A DNA stretch of 64,000 nucleotides from Myxococcus qinghaiensis. Its GTDB lineage: Bacteria; Myxococcota; Myxococcia; Myxococcales; Myxococcaceae. Under the pieces are notes generated by a model, which was not told the origin of the DNA, made no database searches, and saw only the letters and a list, made by a program, of their open reading frames with translations. The stretch is from the NCBI RefSeq assembly GCF_024198215.1, contig NZ_JAKCFA010000036.1, forward strand, positions 23,856 to 87,855. Direction: 5' to 3'. Below, piece by piece: positions 1 to 8,993 of the stretch (the stretch's first letter is position 1; each line of letters opens with the position of its first letter). A program made the position numbers and the translations under genes.

Positions 1-618
1 CGCCAGGCCCGCCTTGGTGCCCACCCACAGCCGGTTGTCACCGCCCGCCCGCGCCAGCGCGGTGATGAAGGAGCCCGGCAGTCCGTCGGCCTCCGTGTAC
101 TGACGCGCCAGGCCCTCGCCCAGCGGCACCTGCCAGAGGCCCCCGGTGGTGCCCACCCAGAGGGAGCCCTCGCCCACGAGCAGCTCCTCGACGCGCACCC
201 CCTCCAGCGGCGCGGAGGCACCGGGGGCGCGCTCGAAGCGGCCGTCCACGTAGGACACCAGCCCCTGGTCCGTGCCCACCCACAGCACGCCGGAGGCATC
301 CTCCGCGAGCGCCTTGATGGTGTGGTTGCGCAGCTCCGGCGTGTTGCGCTTGTCGAAGACGACGAAGCGCGCGCCGTCGAAGCGCACCAGGCCCTCCCAG
401 GTGCCGAGCCACACGTAGCCGTCTCGCGTCTGCGCGAGCGCCAGCAGGCTGTTCTGCGGAAGCCCGTCGTCGCTGCGCCACGAGTCCTGGCTGTACTGGG
501 ACACCCAGCGCTGAGGGTCCAAGGCGAGGCCCGGCCGCGCCAGGACGACCCCGGCCAGCAGGAAGATACCCACGAGCCCGCGCCAGACGGCGCGGAGCCG
601 ATGCCTCGGGACGGACAT
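1..618 (-). CDS. Two-component regulator propeller protein, N-terminal part (runs off window)
   Basis: The reverse strand reads MSVPRHRLRAVW then a hydrophobic segment (GLVGIFLLAGVVLA), which looks like a signal peptide or membrane anchor. After it come repeated units of the type GYVWLGTWEGLVRFDG, VLWVGTDQGL, LWVGTTGGLW and LWVGTKAGL. This WxGTxxGL unit is the hallmark of the two-component regulator propeller, the periplasmic sensor blade of hybrid histidine kinases and of some GGDEF or AraC fusions. The 206 visible codons end inside the propeller, so the output domain lies beyond position 1 and cannot be seen. The ATG at 616-618 is the first start in frame and sits just ahead of the signal peptide. 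The family call is firm; kinase versus other output is unknown. Confidence 0.85.
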   Translation of the reverse strand, partial: MSVPRHRLRAVWRGLVGIFLLAGVVLARPGLALDPQRWVSQYSQDSWRSDDGLPQNSLLALAQTRDGYVWLGTWEGLVRFDGARFVVFDKRNTPELRNHTIKALAEDASGVLWVGTDQGLVSYVDGRFERAPGASAPLEGVRVEELLVGEGSLWVGTTGGLWQVPLGEGLARQYTEADGLPGSFITALARAGGDNRLWVGTKAGLA

Positions 619-1129
619 GACGTCCCCCAGTGTCCGGCAGAAACGCCCCAGAGGCCAAACCTCGGGCATTCACCCACAGTGGAACGTTGGCCGTTAACGG
701 CCTCGGCGACAGCGGCGGGGGACGACCTGCCCCCCCACGACTCCCAAACTTCCCCCCGCCGCTGTCGCCTCGTACGCCACCACCGCCGGCACCCAAGAGC
801 CGTGCTCCCGGGTGACCGGGGCCATGGCCCAGCGCTCCTCGCTTCGAGACCCCGGTGGTGGGTGGGGTCTCGCCGCATCGCGCTGAAACCAAGATGGGAG
901 CCACCTGTGTCTCGCGCCACTGCGGGAAACAGACAGCAGTCACGTCCCGCGGTCGCCCCAGGGCAGTCCGTGGGCGCCTGTCCTCCCGGCTGGCGCCGCG
1001 CCATGAAACACCCCGAGCCCGCCTGCTCTCGCGGTGGCTTTCCGGACGAAGTCCAGGCGGCGGACAAAGGTGCATGACCCTCCGAGGTCCCCGAACGTCT
1101 ATGCTCCGCGCGCCGAAGAGCGAGGGTGG
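619..1129. other. Gene-free gap between divergent genes, with strong dyad symmetry
   Basis: I see no convincing gene here. The gap separates two divergently oriented genes and should hold both promoters. Its main content is a 14-bp perfect palindrome at 689-702 followed at once by a 17-bp perfect inverted repeat (705-721 and 753-769), listed separately. Confidence 0.6.
689..769. repeat. Compound inverted repeat between divergent genes
   Basis: Positions 689-702 form the perfect palindrome GGCCGTTAACGGCC. Positions 705-721 (GGCGACAGCGGCGGGGG) are perfectly complementary to 753-769, with a 31-nt C-rich loop. It lies about 70 nt upstream of the leftward gene and 360 nt upstream of the rightward one. 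Neither gene ends here, so it is not an ordinary terminator. An operator, a 5'-leader structure or a repeat element are all possible. Confidence 0.75.
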
Positions 1130-1804
1130 ATGAGCGACGGGGCGTTGTTCTCGACGGACACGGTGAGCACCGAGGCGCGGTACCAGTGGCAGCTGTGGGC
1201 CGCGGACGTGCTGGATGTGGCGACGGCGGCCCTGGTCGGCTGGGCCGCGCTGCGGGCGCTGGAGCACGAGCGGACGCCGGGGGCGATGGTGCTGGCCATG
1301 GTCCTCGCCTGGCTGGCGTGGTCCCTGGTGGGTGGGATTTGGGGACGGACGCTGTGGCGGCAGCTCGCGGGCGTGTGGCTGGTGCACAACGGAAACGCGC
1401 CGGGCGCGCAGCGGGGGCTCATCAGGGGCTTCACCACGCCGGTGGACCTGCTGGTGGCGCCCGTGCTGCAGCGCCGGCCCTTCGACGCGATGCTCGGGCT
1501 CTACGCGGAGCCGGTGACGGCGGGCGTGGGGCCCCGGCTGAAGGGCCTGGCCTCGCAGCTCCCCTGGCTGGCGGTGCTCGTGGGGGCGGTGTGGCTGCTC
1601 GTCACGCCCACGCGCGCGGAGACGCTCAAGTACCTGGGGCGGACGTTGACGGGCTGGCACTGCTGCCACGGCACGCGGGACGTGACGTGGGAGTGCCGCA
1701 CGTCCCTGAACCGCGCGGTGCGCGAGGCGAGCTCCGGCCACGAGGACGTGCGCGCCGTCGTGGCGGACTGTCCGGTGGCCTCGGAGCGACTCGCGAAGCC
1801 GTGA
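1130..1804 (+). CDS. RDD-like integral membrane protein
   Basis: The protein has 224 residues, counted from the ATG at 1130 (MSDGALFSTDTVSTEARYQW). Upstream in-frame codons give arginine- and proline-rich text without conservation features, so the shorter start is preferred. Three hydrophobic stretches are visible: DVATAALVGWAAL, MVLAMVLAWLAWSLVGG and LPWLAVLVGAVWLLV. Between the second and third comes GRTLWRQLAGVWLVHNGNAP, which resembles the conserved loop of RDD-family proteins (G-x-T-x-G-[KR]-x3-G-[LV]-x-V). The C-terminal 55 residues are soluble and hold four cysteines, including the adjacent pair in WHCCHG. RDD membership is a motif-level judgement; it could be another small membrane protein. 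No function is claimed. Confidence 0.6.
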   Translation: MSDGALFSTDTVSTEARYQWQLWAADVLDVATAALVGWAALRALEHERTPGAMVLAMVLAWLAWSLVGGIWGRTLWRQLAGVWLVHNGNAPGAQRGLIRGFTTPVDLLVAPVLQRRPFDAMLGLYAEPVTAGVGPRLKGLASQLPWLAVLVGAVWLLVTPTRAETLKYLGRTLTGWHCCHGTRDVTWECRTSLNRAVREASSGHEDVRAVVADCPVASERLAKP

Positions 1805-1822
1805 GCCGGAGCGTGCCGGGGG

Positions 1823-4363
1823 TCAGCGCAGCGTGGTGATGAACTGCCCCTCTTCGCAGAACACGCCCACCTTGCCCTCCTCGACGAAGTGCTCGGCGCG
1901 GGTCGTGAAGTTCTTCACGGTCCGCTCCTTGCCGGCAAGCAGGTTGCCCAGCCTGCCCCGCTGACGGCGGTCCTTCACCACGGAGCAGTCGGTCCAGTCG
2001 AAGTCGTCGGTGTTGCGAACCAACACGTCGCCTCCGCCAAACGGGCCGATGCCACCCGCCTTCTTCACGATTCCCTTGAGCGTCTTGGACGGGGCAATCA
2101 TCGGCGGTGCGGCAACGGCCGCGGGCCCCGCTGGGTCGGGTTCTTCGTCGGGGTATGACTCTAACTCGTTGCCCTGGTTGCTTCGGGTGCCGGACTCCGG
2201 CGTCGCGATGAAGGCATTGGTCTTCATCGTCTTGGTCTTGGGGTCCAGGGTGGACATGGCGGCGATGGCCGTCCTGGCCTTTGCGTTGATCTTCAGCAGG
2301 GCCGTGGTCTTACCAGCCTTGCCATGCACGAAGGCATTCCCGAGCAAGACCCGCTTCCCGTCGCGCCTGGGAGCACTCACGACCTGGAACTTCTGCTCGG
2401 GCTGCACGTTCAGGACCTGAGCGCCGGAGACGAAGAACCCACGGCCATCCTTCTGCACGGGAAATATCCCGCCGGTGGGCGAGACATAGATGACGCCCTT
2501 CTCGGACGCGGGCGTAGGCGCCTCGACGACGGCCACCGGCTCGGGCTCGGGCTCCGGAGCCGGCTTGGGGGGAGGCTTCGCCACGGGCGGCTTGGGCTTG
2601 ACCGTCTCGCGGATCGCCACCTTCTCCGGCTCCGGCTTGGGCGCCGGCTTGTCGGGGGGCGGGGAGACCGGACGCACCTCGGCGGTGGTCGGCGGAGCGG
2701 GCTTCTTGTCAGGAGGAGCTGGCGGAACCGGCTTCGTGTCCGGGTTGGGGGGCGGCGGGTTCGTGGAGACAGCAGGCGGAGGCGTGGGAGCCTCGGGGCC
2801 GCCCGGACCCTTCACGAAGTGGGCCGTCGTCACCGCCGTGCCCACCATCAGCAGCAGCACCGTGAGCGCGATGACGAGCATCGTCGCGGTCTTCTTCCGG
2901 GAGGAAGCGGGCCGGGTGGCCACATCGCTCGCGGACTGGGAGACGGACACCGGCGCCACCGGGCCCGACGAGGCCGCCTGCGCCACCGGCCCCGACGATG
3001 ACGCTTGCTGCGCCGCCGACTCCTGCACCACCACCTTGGCGGGTGACGGGTCCACGGGCCCCGAAGAAGCAGCGCTCGCGGAGGCCGCGGCCACCATGGC
3101 CCCACCCGCGACGGCTCCAGCTCCGGTGCCGGGACGCAGGGTGGTGGCGTCATTGCCCATCGCATCGTCGGCGGACGGAACATCCCGCCGGGCCATGCCG
3201 GCCACGCGCCGCTCGCTCGTGGGAGCAGCAGCGGGAGTCTCCGTCGGCGCGCGCATCATCGTCGGCTCGAAGCCTGACGGCGCGGTGTTCTCCGGAGCGG
3301 CCTGCGGCCCCGTACCGAACGCGCCCGTGCCCGTGCCACCGGCCAGGATTGGCATCGGCGTGGGCGTGCGGTGGTGGCTCCCGGACGACGTCACCTTGGA
3401 GATGAGCTGTCGCTGCGCGGCGAAGGCCTCCGGGCACAGGGCGCGCACGAAGTGGCCCACTTCCTCGGCACCCACGGCCGCGCCGGAGCGCACCAGCTCT
3501 CCGTTGAGCGCCCGCGCCAGCTCGTCCGCGCGCGAGTAGCGGTCATCCGGCTTGATGGCCAGCGCGCGGCGCACGACGGCGTCCAGCGTCGCATCCAGGT
3601 CACCACGCAGCCCCGTCAGCGGAGGAATGGTGGGCTGCGACATGGCCGCCATCATCTCCCCCACCGTCCCATGGGGGATGAGCGAGCGACCCGCCAGCAT
3701 CTCCCACAGCACCACGGCGCACGAGTAGATGTCGCTGCGGTGGTCCAGCGCCTCCGCGCGCACCTGCTCCGGCGACATGTAGCCCAGCTTCCCCATCACC
3801 GTGGCGGGCAGGGTGTACTTGCTGCGCGCCGCGGACTTGGCCAGGCCGAAGTCGATGACCTTGACCTCGCCCTCGTACGACACCATGACGTTGTGGGGCG
3901 ACACGTCGCGGTGGACGATGCCCAAGGGCGCGCCATCCGGCCCCACCTTGCGGTGCGCGTAGCCCAGGCCCTCCGCCATGCGCTGGCCCAGGAACAGCGC
4001 CACCGGCACCGGCACCTGCGCGCCCTGCATCCGCGCCTGCTCCAGCAGGTACGCCAGGTCCACGCCGGCCACGTACTCCAGCGCCATGTAGTACGTCCCG
4101 TCCGCCTCCCCCATGTCGTACACCTGGGCGATGGACGAGTGGACCAGGTGCACCAGCACCTTGGCCTCGTGGTGGAAGCGGTCCAGGAACTGCCGGTCCT
4201 TCAGCAGCGTGGGGAGGATGGTCTTGACGATGCACGGCTTCTCGAAGCCGGCCGCGCCGCTGATTTTCGCCAGGAACACCTCGCCCATGCCGCCCTGGCC
4301 CAGGGGGTGGACGAGCTCATAGCGCCCGAGGAAACGGGAGGACTCTGTAGGTGCGGTGCTCAT
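1823..4363 (-). CDS. Transmembrane serine/threonine protein kinase
   Basis: This 846-residue protein opens with a complete eukaryotic-type kinase domain (about residues 14-285). It has the glycine loop GQGGMGEV (22-29), the ATP lysine in IVK (K47), the catalytic loop HRDVSPHN (151-158) and DFG (171-173). The SPHN form of the loop is common in myxobacterial Pkn kinases. A low-complexity Ala/Ser/Pro stretch follows, then one membrane helix near residues 491-515 and a proline-rich linker (KPAPKPEPEP type). The C-terminal part outside the membrane has no recognised domain. The start is MSTAPTESS at 4363, with AGGAG five bases upstream; the longer reading from 4396 lacks this site. It likely phosphorylates cytosolic targets in response to an envelope cue; substrate and ligand are unknown. 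Confidence 0.93.
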   Translation of the reverse strand: MSTAPTESSRFLGRYELVHPLGQGGMGEVFLAKISGAAGFEKPCIVKTILPTLLKDRQFLDRFHHEAKVLVHLVHSSIAQVYDMGEADGTYYMALEYVAGVDLAYLLEQARMQGAQVPVPVALFLGQRMAEGLGYAHRKVGPDGAPLGIVHRDVSPHNVMVSYEGEVKVIDFGLAKSAARSKYTLPATVMGKLGYMSPEQVRAEALDHRSDIYSCAVVLWEMLAGRSLIPHGTVGEMMAAMSQPTIPPLTGLRGDLDATLDAVVRRALAIKPDDRYSRADELARALNGELVRSGAAVGAEEVGHFVRALCPEAFAAQRQLISKVTSSGSHHRTPTPMPILAGGTGTGAFGTGPQAAPENTAPSGFEPTMMRAPTETPAAAPTSERRVAGMARRDVPSADDAMGNDATTLRPGTGAGAVAGGAMVAAASASAASSGPVDPSPAKVVVQESAAQQASSSGPVAQAASSGPVAPVSVSQSASDVATRPASSRKKTATMLVIALTVLLLMVGTAVTTAHFVKGPGGPEAPTPPPAVSTNPPPPNPDTKPVPPAPPDKKPAPPTTAEVRPVSPPPDKPAPKPEPEKVAIRETVKPKPPVAKPPPKPAPEPEPEPVAVVEAPTPASEKGVIYVSPTGGIFPVQKDGRGFFVSGAQVLNVQPEQKFQVVSAPRRDGKRVLLGNAFVHGKAGKTTALLKINAKARTAIAAMSTLDPKTKTMKTNAFIATPESGTRSNQGNELESYPDEEPDPAGPAAVAAPPMIAPSKTLKGIVKKAGGIGPFGGGDVLVRNTDDFDWTDCSVVKDRRQRGRLGNLLAGKERTVKNFTTRAEHFVEEGKVGVFCEEGQFITTLR

Positions 4364-4835
4364 GGCTTCTCCTGGCAGCGAAGCACCCGGACACACACGG
4401 AATCAAGCTGTCGAGCACCCTTCTCGCGTCTGTCCGACACCGTACGCCCCCGGAACATCCCGTCAACGGCCCCGGCCAGCATGTCAGACCGGTGGGGCAC
4501 AACGGTGGGTGAAATCACCGCCTGGCAATACGGCCGAGCCCGCGCCTCGTTGATCGCCTCGGGCGCGGCAGTCCCGGGCCCATCTCCGACGAAGTGGGCG
4601 GGAGGAGCGGGTTTCGGGACAACAGCCCCCCACGCGGCCCGGGACGACAGCCAGTTTGAGACAGGCGGGCCACACAGGATGTGAACCCGCGCACCTCCCG
4701 CCGCCGCGCGCCCGGCACGGCCGTTGCCGCCGCGAAGGGGGATGCACTTCCTGGGGACAGATGGGGTCGACCGGCTGGAAGCCCTTCGGCCTGGCACCGC
4801 GATGTCGCCCGGGTGGTGACGGAAGGAAGTGGCTC
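4364..4835. other. Gene-free divergent intergenic region
   Basis: This 472-bp gap lies between the divergent kinase and subtilisin-type genes. I find no gene, no strong dyad and no clear sigma-54 or sigma-70 promoter. Open frames here look like GC-driven shadows. Both promoters must lie inside it. Confidence 0.6.
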
Positions 4836-6572
4836 ATGAAGCGCTGGGGAGTCATCGGGCTGTTGACCTTGTCGGCCTGCATGCCGGACGAGTCCTCCGA
4901 GCGGGATGCCCAGCAGAACGTCTGCCCGGGCATCACCGCGGGCATGCTGCCAGGACAGCCCCATGGGAAGCTCGCGAACCGGGCGACGACGGACGGTGAC
5001 GGACGTGAGCCGGTCATCATCCGCTACCGACGCCAGGGCGAGCTGACGGCGGGCCGGGTTCGCCAGCTGGGCGGACAGGTGACGGCGACCTTCAAGAACG
5101 TGCCGGCGGTGGCCGCGCGCGTGACGCCCGAGGAGCGGCGCGAGCTGGAGTTGGATCCGCTGGTGGAGAGCATCGAGCCGGATGCGGAGCTGCACTCGCT
5201 GGGGCCCTCCCTGCCGTCGGCGCTGGCGCTGGCGGGAGTCCTCGCGGGCACGGGCGCCACCGCGGAGTACACGCCCGAGCTGCGCCGGGTGCAGGCGCCC
5301 GAGGTCTGGGACCGGAACTCGGACGGCGTGCTGGACCCGGGGGCGGTGACGGGCGAGGGCGTGAAGGTGTGCGTCATCGACAGCGGCATGGACCTGGACC
5401 ACCCGGAGCTGCGGGACGCGGTGGTGGCGGCCCGGGACTTCCTGGATGGGGACGACACGCCCAGCGACAGCCGCGAGGGACGGTGGGGCTCCGGCCATGG
5501 CACGCACGTGGCGGGCATCATCGCCGCGCGGCCGGGCCTGGGCGGCCAGGGCGGGCCGGTGCTGGACGAGCGCGGGCTGATGGGCGTGGCGCCCGGAGCA
5601 CAGCTCATCATCGCGCGGGTGTTGGATTTGGAAGGCCGCACCCACATGAGCCTCGTCATGAAGGCGCTGGAGTACTGCATGGCCGAGGGCGCGAAGGTGA
5701 CCTCGCTGTCGCTGGGAGGCGGCCTGGCCTCGCTCACCACGCAGGACTCGTTCAAGGCGGCGCTGGACGGCGGGATGCTGGTGGTGGCGGCGGCCGGCAA
5801 TGAGGCGCAGGGCCTGGTGTCCTATCCAGCCTCGGACCCGTCCGTGCTCGCGGTGGGCGCGCTGGACAACCAGGACAAGCGCGCGGTGTTCTCCTCCTAT
5901 GGAGAGGACCTGGCGCTGATGGCCCCGGGCGTGGACGTGCTGTCCACCTTCCCGCAGGGACGGGGCTCGCTCTCCGCGCTGGAGGTGGGAGGCAACCGGC
6001 CCACGTCGCGCTCGCTGCTGTATGCGCCCACCGGGGACACCGGGGGCTCGCTGGTGGACTGCGGTGACGGCAAGGGGCTGGACTCGTGCGGCGAGGACAG
6101 CACCTGCCGCGGCTTCGTCGCCTACGTGCACCCGAGCCCCTACGTGCGGCCCGACAAGGCCATCGTCAACGTGATGATGCAGGGCGCTCGCGCGGTCATC
6201 TTCGCCAGCGAGCTGATGGAAGGCGGCGCGGAAATCCTCTCGGTGCCGCAGCAAGGACACTGGGTGCCCGCCGTCACCATCACCCAGGCGGCCAGCACGC
6301 TGATGGAGCGGCAGATGGGCGCCACCGCGAAGCTCAGCCTGCATCCGGCGGACTACGCGTACATGTCCGGCACCTCCATGGCCACGCCGTATGTCAGCGG
6401 TGTCGCCGCGCTCCTGTTCAGCGCGCGTCCCAACGCCACGCCCGCCGAGGTGAAGGCGGCGCTCCTGAGCAGCGCGAAGGACCTGGGCGCCGGCGGCTTC
6501 GACGAGCAGTACGGCCACGGGATGGTGCAGGCCCGGCGGGCGCTGGAGGCGCTCATCGGCCCGCTGCCCTGA
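4836..6572 (+). CDS. S8 (subtilisin-like) serine protease, lipoprotein, with PA-like insert
   Basis: The protein has 578 residues. The start is the ATG at 4836, preceded by GGAAGGAAG, and the N terminus MKRWGVIGLLTLSAC is a short lipoprotein signal with Cys as residue 15. A propeptide-like inhibitor region (about 45-120, GELTAGRVRQLGGQVTATF) comes first. The peptidase S8 triad is clear: Asp182 in VCVIDSGMD, His221 in GHGTHVAG and Ser514 in GTSMATPYVSG. The His-Ser distance of 293 residues is long for the family. The extra segment (about 385-490, RGFVAYVHPSPY to VTITQ) resembles a protease-associated (PA) domain, which usually helps bind substrate. It is likely anchored in the envelope facing outward and degrades extracellular protein. 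Confidence 0.93.
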   Translation: MKRWGVIGLLTLSACMPDESSERDAQQNVCPGITAGMLPGQPHGKLANRATTDGDGREPVIIRYRRQGELTAGRVRQLGGQVTATFKNVPAVAARVTPEERRELELDPLVESIEPDAELHSLGPSLPSALALAGVLAGTGATAEYTPELRRVQAPEVWDRNSDGVLDPGAVTGEGVKVCVIDSGMDLDHPELRDAVVAARDFLDGDDTPSDSREGRWGSGHGTHVAGIIAARPGLGGQGGPVLDERGLMGVAPGAQLIIARVLDLEGRTHMSLVMKALEYCMAEGAKVTSLSLGGGLASLTTQDSFKAALDGGMLVVAAAGNEAQGLVSYPASDPSVLAVGALDNQDKRAVFSSYGEDLALMAPGVDVLSTFPQGRGSLSALEVGGNRPTSRSLLYAPTGDTGGSLVDCGDGKGLDSCGEDSTCRGFVAYVHPSPYVRPDKAIVNVMMQGARAVIFASELMEGGAEILSVPQQGHWVPAVTITQAASTLMERQMGATAKLSLHPADYAYMSGTSMATPYVSGVAALLFSARPNATPAEVKAALLSSAKDLGAGGFDEQYGHGMVQARRALEALIGPLP

Positions 6573-6739
6573 GTCTTTGAGCGTGCCCGCCCCACCCTCC
6601 GGGGTGGGAAGGACAACAGAGCGACGTGTCCACCGCCCCGCCGAGAAGAGGACGGGCGGAGGGCATGGCCCCCGGGAACATTGCCGGGATGGACCGCGGA
6701 CTCCACGTTGCCTTCCGGACGCTCGGAAAGGAGTCCGAC

Positions 6740-7432
6740 ATGAAGGCATTCGTGCGTATCGCGGGATGTGTGGCGGCGCTGTGGGGATGCGCCGTGGGAG
6801 CCCAGGAGGACTACCGGCCCAGCGCGGAGCGGGCCCCCGGCAACCTGGAGCCGGTACAAGTCGAGGAGTCCAAGAAGAAGTCCTCATCGAAGCACGCCGA
6901 CACCGGCCTGTACGCGCAGCTCGGCGGAGGCGCGGAGGGTTACACCGGGCAGCTGGCGCCGCGGCTCGACGCGGGGTTCACGTACGGCGCCGCCATCGGC
7001 TACCGGCCCATGGACTTCCTGGCGGTGGAGCTGGGCTACAACGGCAGCGTCAACAACGTGGACGTCGACGGGAACGGGCGGGCGGGCGGTCTGGGCGATG
7101 GCCCGGACGTGGCACGCAACGGCGGCCAGGCGCTCGTCATCGGCAACTTCACCGACACGCGGCTCCAGCCCTACGCGGTGACGGGCCTGGGCATCGACGA
7201 CTACAACATCCGCCACGACGTGGTGGGCCGTCAGTTCGGCTTCCAGGACGACACCAGCGGCTACGTGCCGGCGGGCCTGGGCCTGCGCTACCAGATTGGC
7301 AAGCTCATCACCGCCGACGCACGCGTCAGCTACAACTTCCTCTTCGACCAGGACTTCGCGCCCACCTCCGCGACGCCCAACGCCCTGGACGGCCGCTACA
7401 TGGGGATGCTCCAGCTGGGCGGCACCTACTAG
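6740..7432 (+). CDS. Outer-membrane beta-barrel protein
   Basis: This 230-residue protein has a signal peptide (MKAFVRIAGCVAALWGCAVGAQ) and then alternating amphipathic strands such as GLYAQLGGGAEGYT, FTYGAAIGYRPMDFLAVELGYNGS, LQPYAVTGLGIDDY and LGLRYQIGKLITADARVSYNF. That is the layout of the small eight-stranded porin / OmpA-like barrels. It ends in MLQLGGTY with an aromatic final residue, typical of barrels folded by BAM. The start at 6740 has AAAGGAG seven bases upstream. A charged linker (EESKKKSSSKHADT) separates signal and barrel. No peptidoglycan-binding OmpA domain is present. A role in structure or adhesion is possible; no substrate can be read. Confidence 0.85.
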   Translation: MKAFVRIAGCVAALWGCAVGAQEDYRPSAERAPGNLEPVQVEESKKKSSSKHADTGLYAQLGGGAEGYTGQLAPRLDAGFTYGAAIGYRPMDFLAVELGYNGSVNNVDVDGNGRAGGLGDGPDVARNGGQALVIGNFTDTRLQPYAVTGLGIDDYNIRHDVVGRQFGFQDDTSGYVPAGLGLRYQIGKLITADARVSYNFLFDQDFAPTSATPNALDGRYMGMLQLGGTY

Positions 7433-7450
7433 CAGGCGGCACGACGTGAA

Positions 7451-7487
7451 GAAGCGTCCGGACCCGATGCGGGCGTCCGGACGCTTC
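7451..7487. terminator. Bidirectional hairpin terminator
   Basis: GAAGCGTCCGGAC (7451-7463) is perfectly complementary to 7475-7487, a 13-bp stem with an 11-nt loop. It sits between the 3' ends of two convergent genes and can serve both. Confidence 0.85.
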
Positions 7488-7517
7488 ATTCGTCCCACGA
7501 ACGGACACGGCCTCGAC

Positions 7518-7976
7518 TCAGGAAGGCCGGTCGATGCCCAGGCGCGACGCGGACCACGTGCCCTGGAGCCAGCGGGGCAGCTGGCTCTCGATTTTGTCCG
7601 CCTCCTGCTCCGTCACCTGCTCGCGCAGCGCCGCGAAGACGCCGTGCAGCACCAGGCGCACGTTCTCCGGCTCGGCGTTCAGGTGGTTGGCCACCTGGAG
7701 GTAGAAGTCGTCCCGGTCCACCTTCCCGCGCGTGCCGTCCGGGTGGCGAGGGCACGCATCCACCAGTCCCCTCAGGTCCTCGGGGAGCTGCTCGCGCAGC
7801 TGCCGCATCAGCCCGTCGGACAAGAGCTCCGCCAGCCCGCAGAACACCGCCTCCGCCGCCTGCTCCGCCACGAAGTCCGGGAGCTGCGCGGATACCGCGT
7901 CCATGAAGGACTTCCGGTCCGTGCCCACCCCCAGCCCCGACCACGACTGCGTCGCATCCTGTTTCTGAATCGACAT
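7518..7976 (-). CDS. DUF2267 family protein
   Basis: This 152-residue soluble protein begins MSIQKQDATQSW and has GAGGAG eight bases ahead of its ATG. Pairs of helices with the pattern LPDFVAEQAAEAVFCGLAEL and LPEDLRGLVDACPRHP match the DUF2267 family, whose members typically show two homologous halves with LPxxLR/W motifs. The second half here is DFYLQVANHLNAEPENVRLV and ends SQLPRWLQGTW. No function is established for the family, although members often occur near stress genes. It is convergent with the barrel gene and divergent from the next lipoprotein. No signal peptide is present. Confidence 0.75.
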   Translation of the reverse strand: MSIQKQDATQSWSGLGVGTDRKSFMDAVSAQLPDFVAEQAAEAVFCGLAELLSDGLMRQLREQLPEDLRGLVDACPRHPDGTRGKVDRDDFYLQVANHLNAEPENVRLVLHGVFAALREQVTEQEADKIESQLPRWLQGTWSASRLGIDRPS

Positions 7977-8387
7977 GCGCGTCTCCTCTCGCGCTTTCAC
8001 CGTGGGGGCGCGACGAGTGTCCGGCAGCAGGCGACAGGCCTGATTCCCGGCCGCACGCTCCGCGTCAGGGCTTGCATCCCCGCATTCCCACACATGGGAT
8101 TCCCGTTCGCTCCTGGGACGTCCCAGCAGCCCTGCGCAGCGCGGTATGTCTGCCTTTGATTCGACCGATGAACTGGACTCATGGCACCCCACTCCAAGTC
8201 GTGGATATCGGCGACAAGGCGTCCGGAACCGCACGGAACTCCAGGAGATTTGCAGAAAACCCGGCACTTTCAGCGGGCGGGGAATGGGTGGAATGAAATC
8301 CCGTCGCAATTGTAGTGAGCGCGCGACGTAGGTCGCCTGTGCGGCAGTCGAGCCGCCTTCTCTTTCCCCCAAGAAGTGAGGATTTTC
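7977..8387. other. Gene-free divergent gap with a 14-bp palindrome
   Basis: This 411-bp gap lies between divergent genes. It holds the perfect palindrome CTGGGACGTCCCAG (8113-8126). A small GCGGC...GCCGC stem (8341-8345 and 8352-8356), followed by a pyrimidine run, lies just ahead of the next gene's ribosome site. I see no gene. Confidence 0.55.
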
Positions 8388-8798
8388 ATGTATCGCATCG
8401 CCGTTGCCGCCCTGATTCTTGCCGCCACTGGTTGTGCCACCACGGGCGCTGGGAGCCGCGAGGGCAACGCCACCGTCGCCGGTGTCATCAAGCTGCCGGA
8501 GAGCGGGCTCGCGCAGGCGGGCAACCCGTGTGACCAGCTCCGCGTCATCGTCGCTCACGCCGCCAGGCCCTCGGAGGCCCTGGGCCACGCCATGGTGAAG
8601 TCCAGCCGTGGCAACCGCTGCTCGTTCACCATCTCCGGCGTGCCGAGCAACACCGACCTTCAAATCAGCGCGGCCGCGGAGTCCGGCCTGAAGTGCGACA
8701 ACGGGTCCGCGCCCGCCATCACTCCGGAGCCGTCCACCATCAAGATGGTGAACTACGGCACCGGCACGAAGGACTTCACGGTGAGCTGCGGCGCCTGA
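8388..8798 (+). CDS. Small lipoprotein of unknown function
   Basis: The protein has 136 residues. MYRIAVAALILAATGC is a lipoprotein signal peptide with Cys16 as the expected lipidated residue. The start is the ATG at 8388, five bases after GAGGA; an in-frame GTG at 8376 overlaps that ribosome site and is unlikely. The mature part reads like one beta-sandwich (NATVAGVIKLPESG, RCSFTISGVPSNTDLQI, KMVNYGTGTKDFTVSCGA). Cysteines at the domain's two ends could form a disulfide. It resembles carboxypeptidase-regulatory-like or transthyretin-like folds in rhythm only; I do not recognise a family. Confidence 0.78.
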   Translation: MYRIAVAALILAATGCATTGAGSREGNATVAGVIKLPESGLAQAGNPCDQLRVIVAHAARPSEALGHAMVKSSRGNRCSFTISGVPSNTDLQISAAAESGLKCDNGSAPAITPEPSTIKMVNYGTGTKDFTVSCGA

Positions 8799-8993
8799 AG
8801 TCGAAGTCGAAGTCAATGTCACGTCCCCCTTCGCTCATGTCCGGAGCGGAGGGGCCGGGCAGCCCCAGGACGTCCAGGAATTCCGGATTGATTCGCGCAC
8901 AGAGGGGCGCGAAGCTCTCGGCAGACCGCCCGCGGGGCGGCACGAGGTACCGGAGTGGACCGGGCCGCGAAGGATGCGAAGAAGGACGACCCG

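Noticed and set aside
4741..4835. Sigma-54 promoter (TGGCAC) ahead of the S8 protease
   Set aside because: The -24 half is present, but the -12 TTGC half is missing at the required spacing.
4515..6887. A 790-codon open frame antisense to the S8 protease
   Set aside because: It is Arg/His/Pro-rich, has no domain and lies opposite a gene with a complete catalytic triad. Such shadow frames are expected at this GC level.
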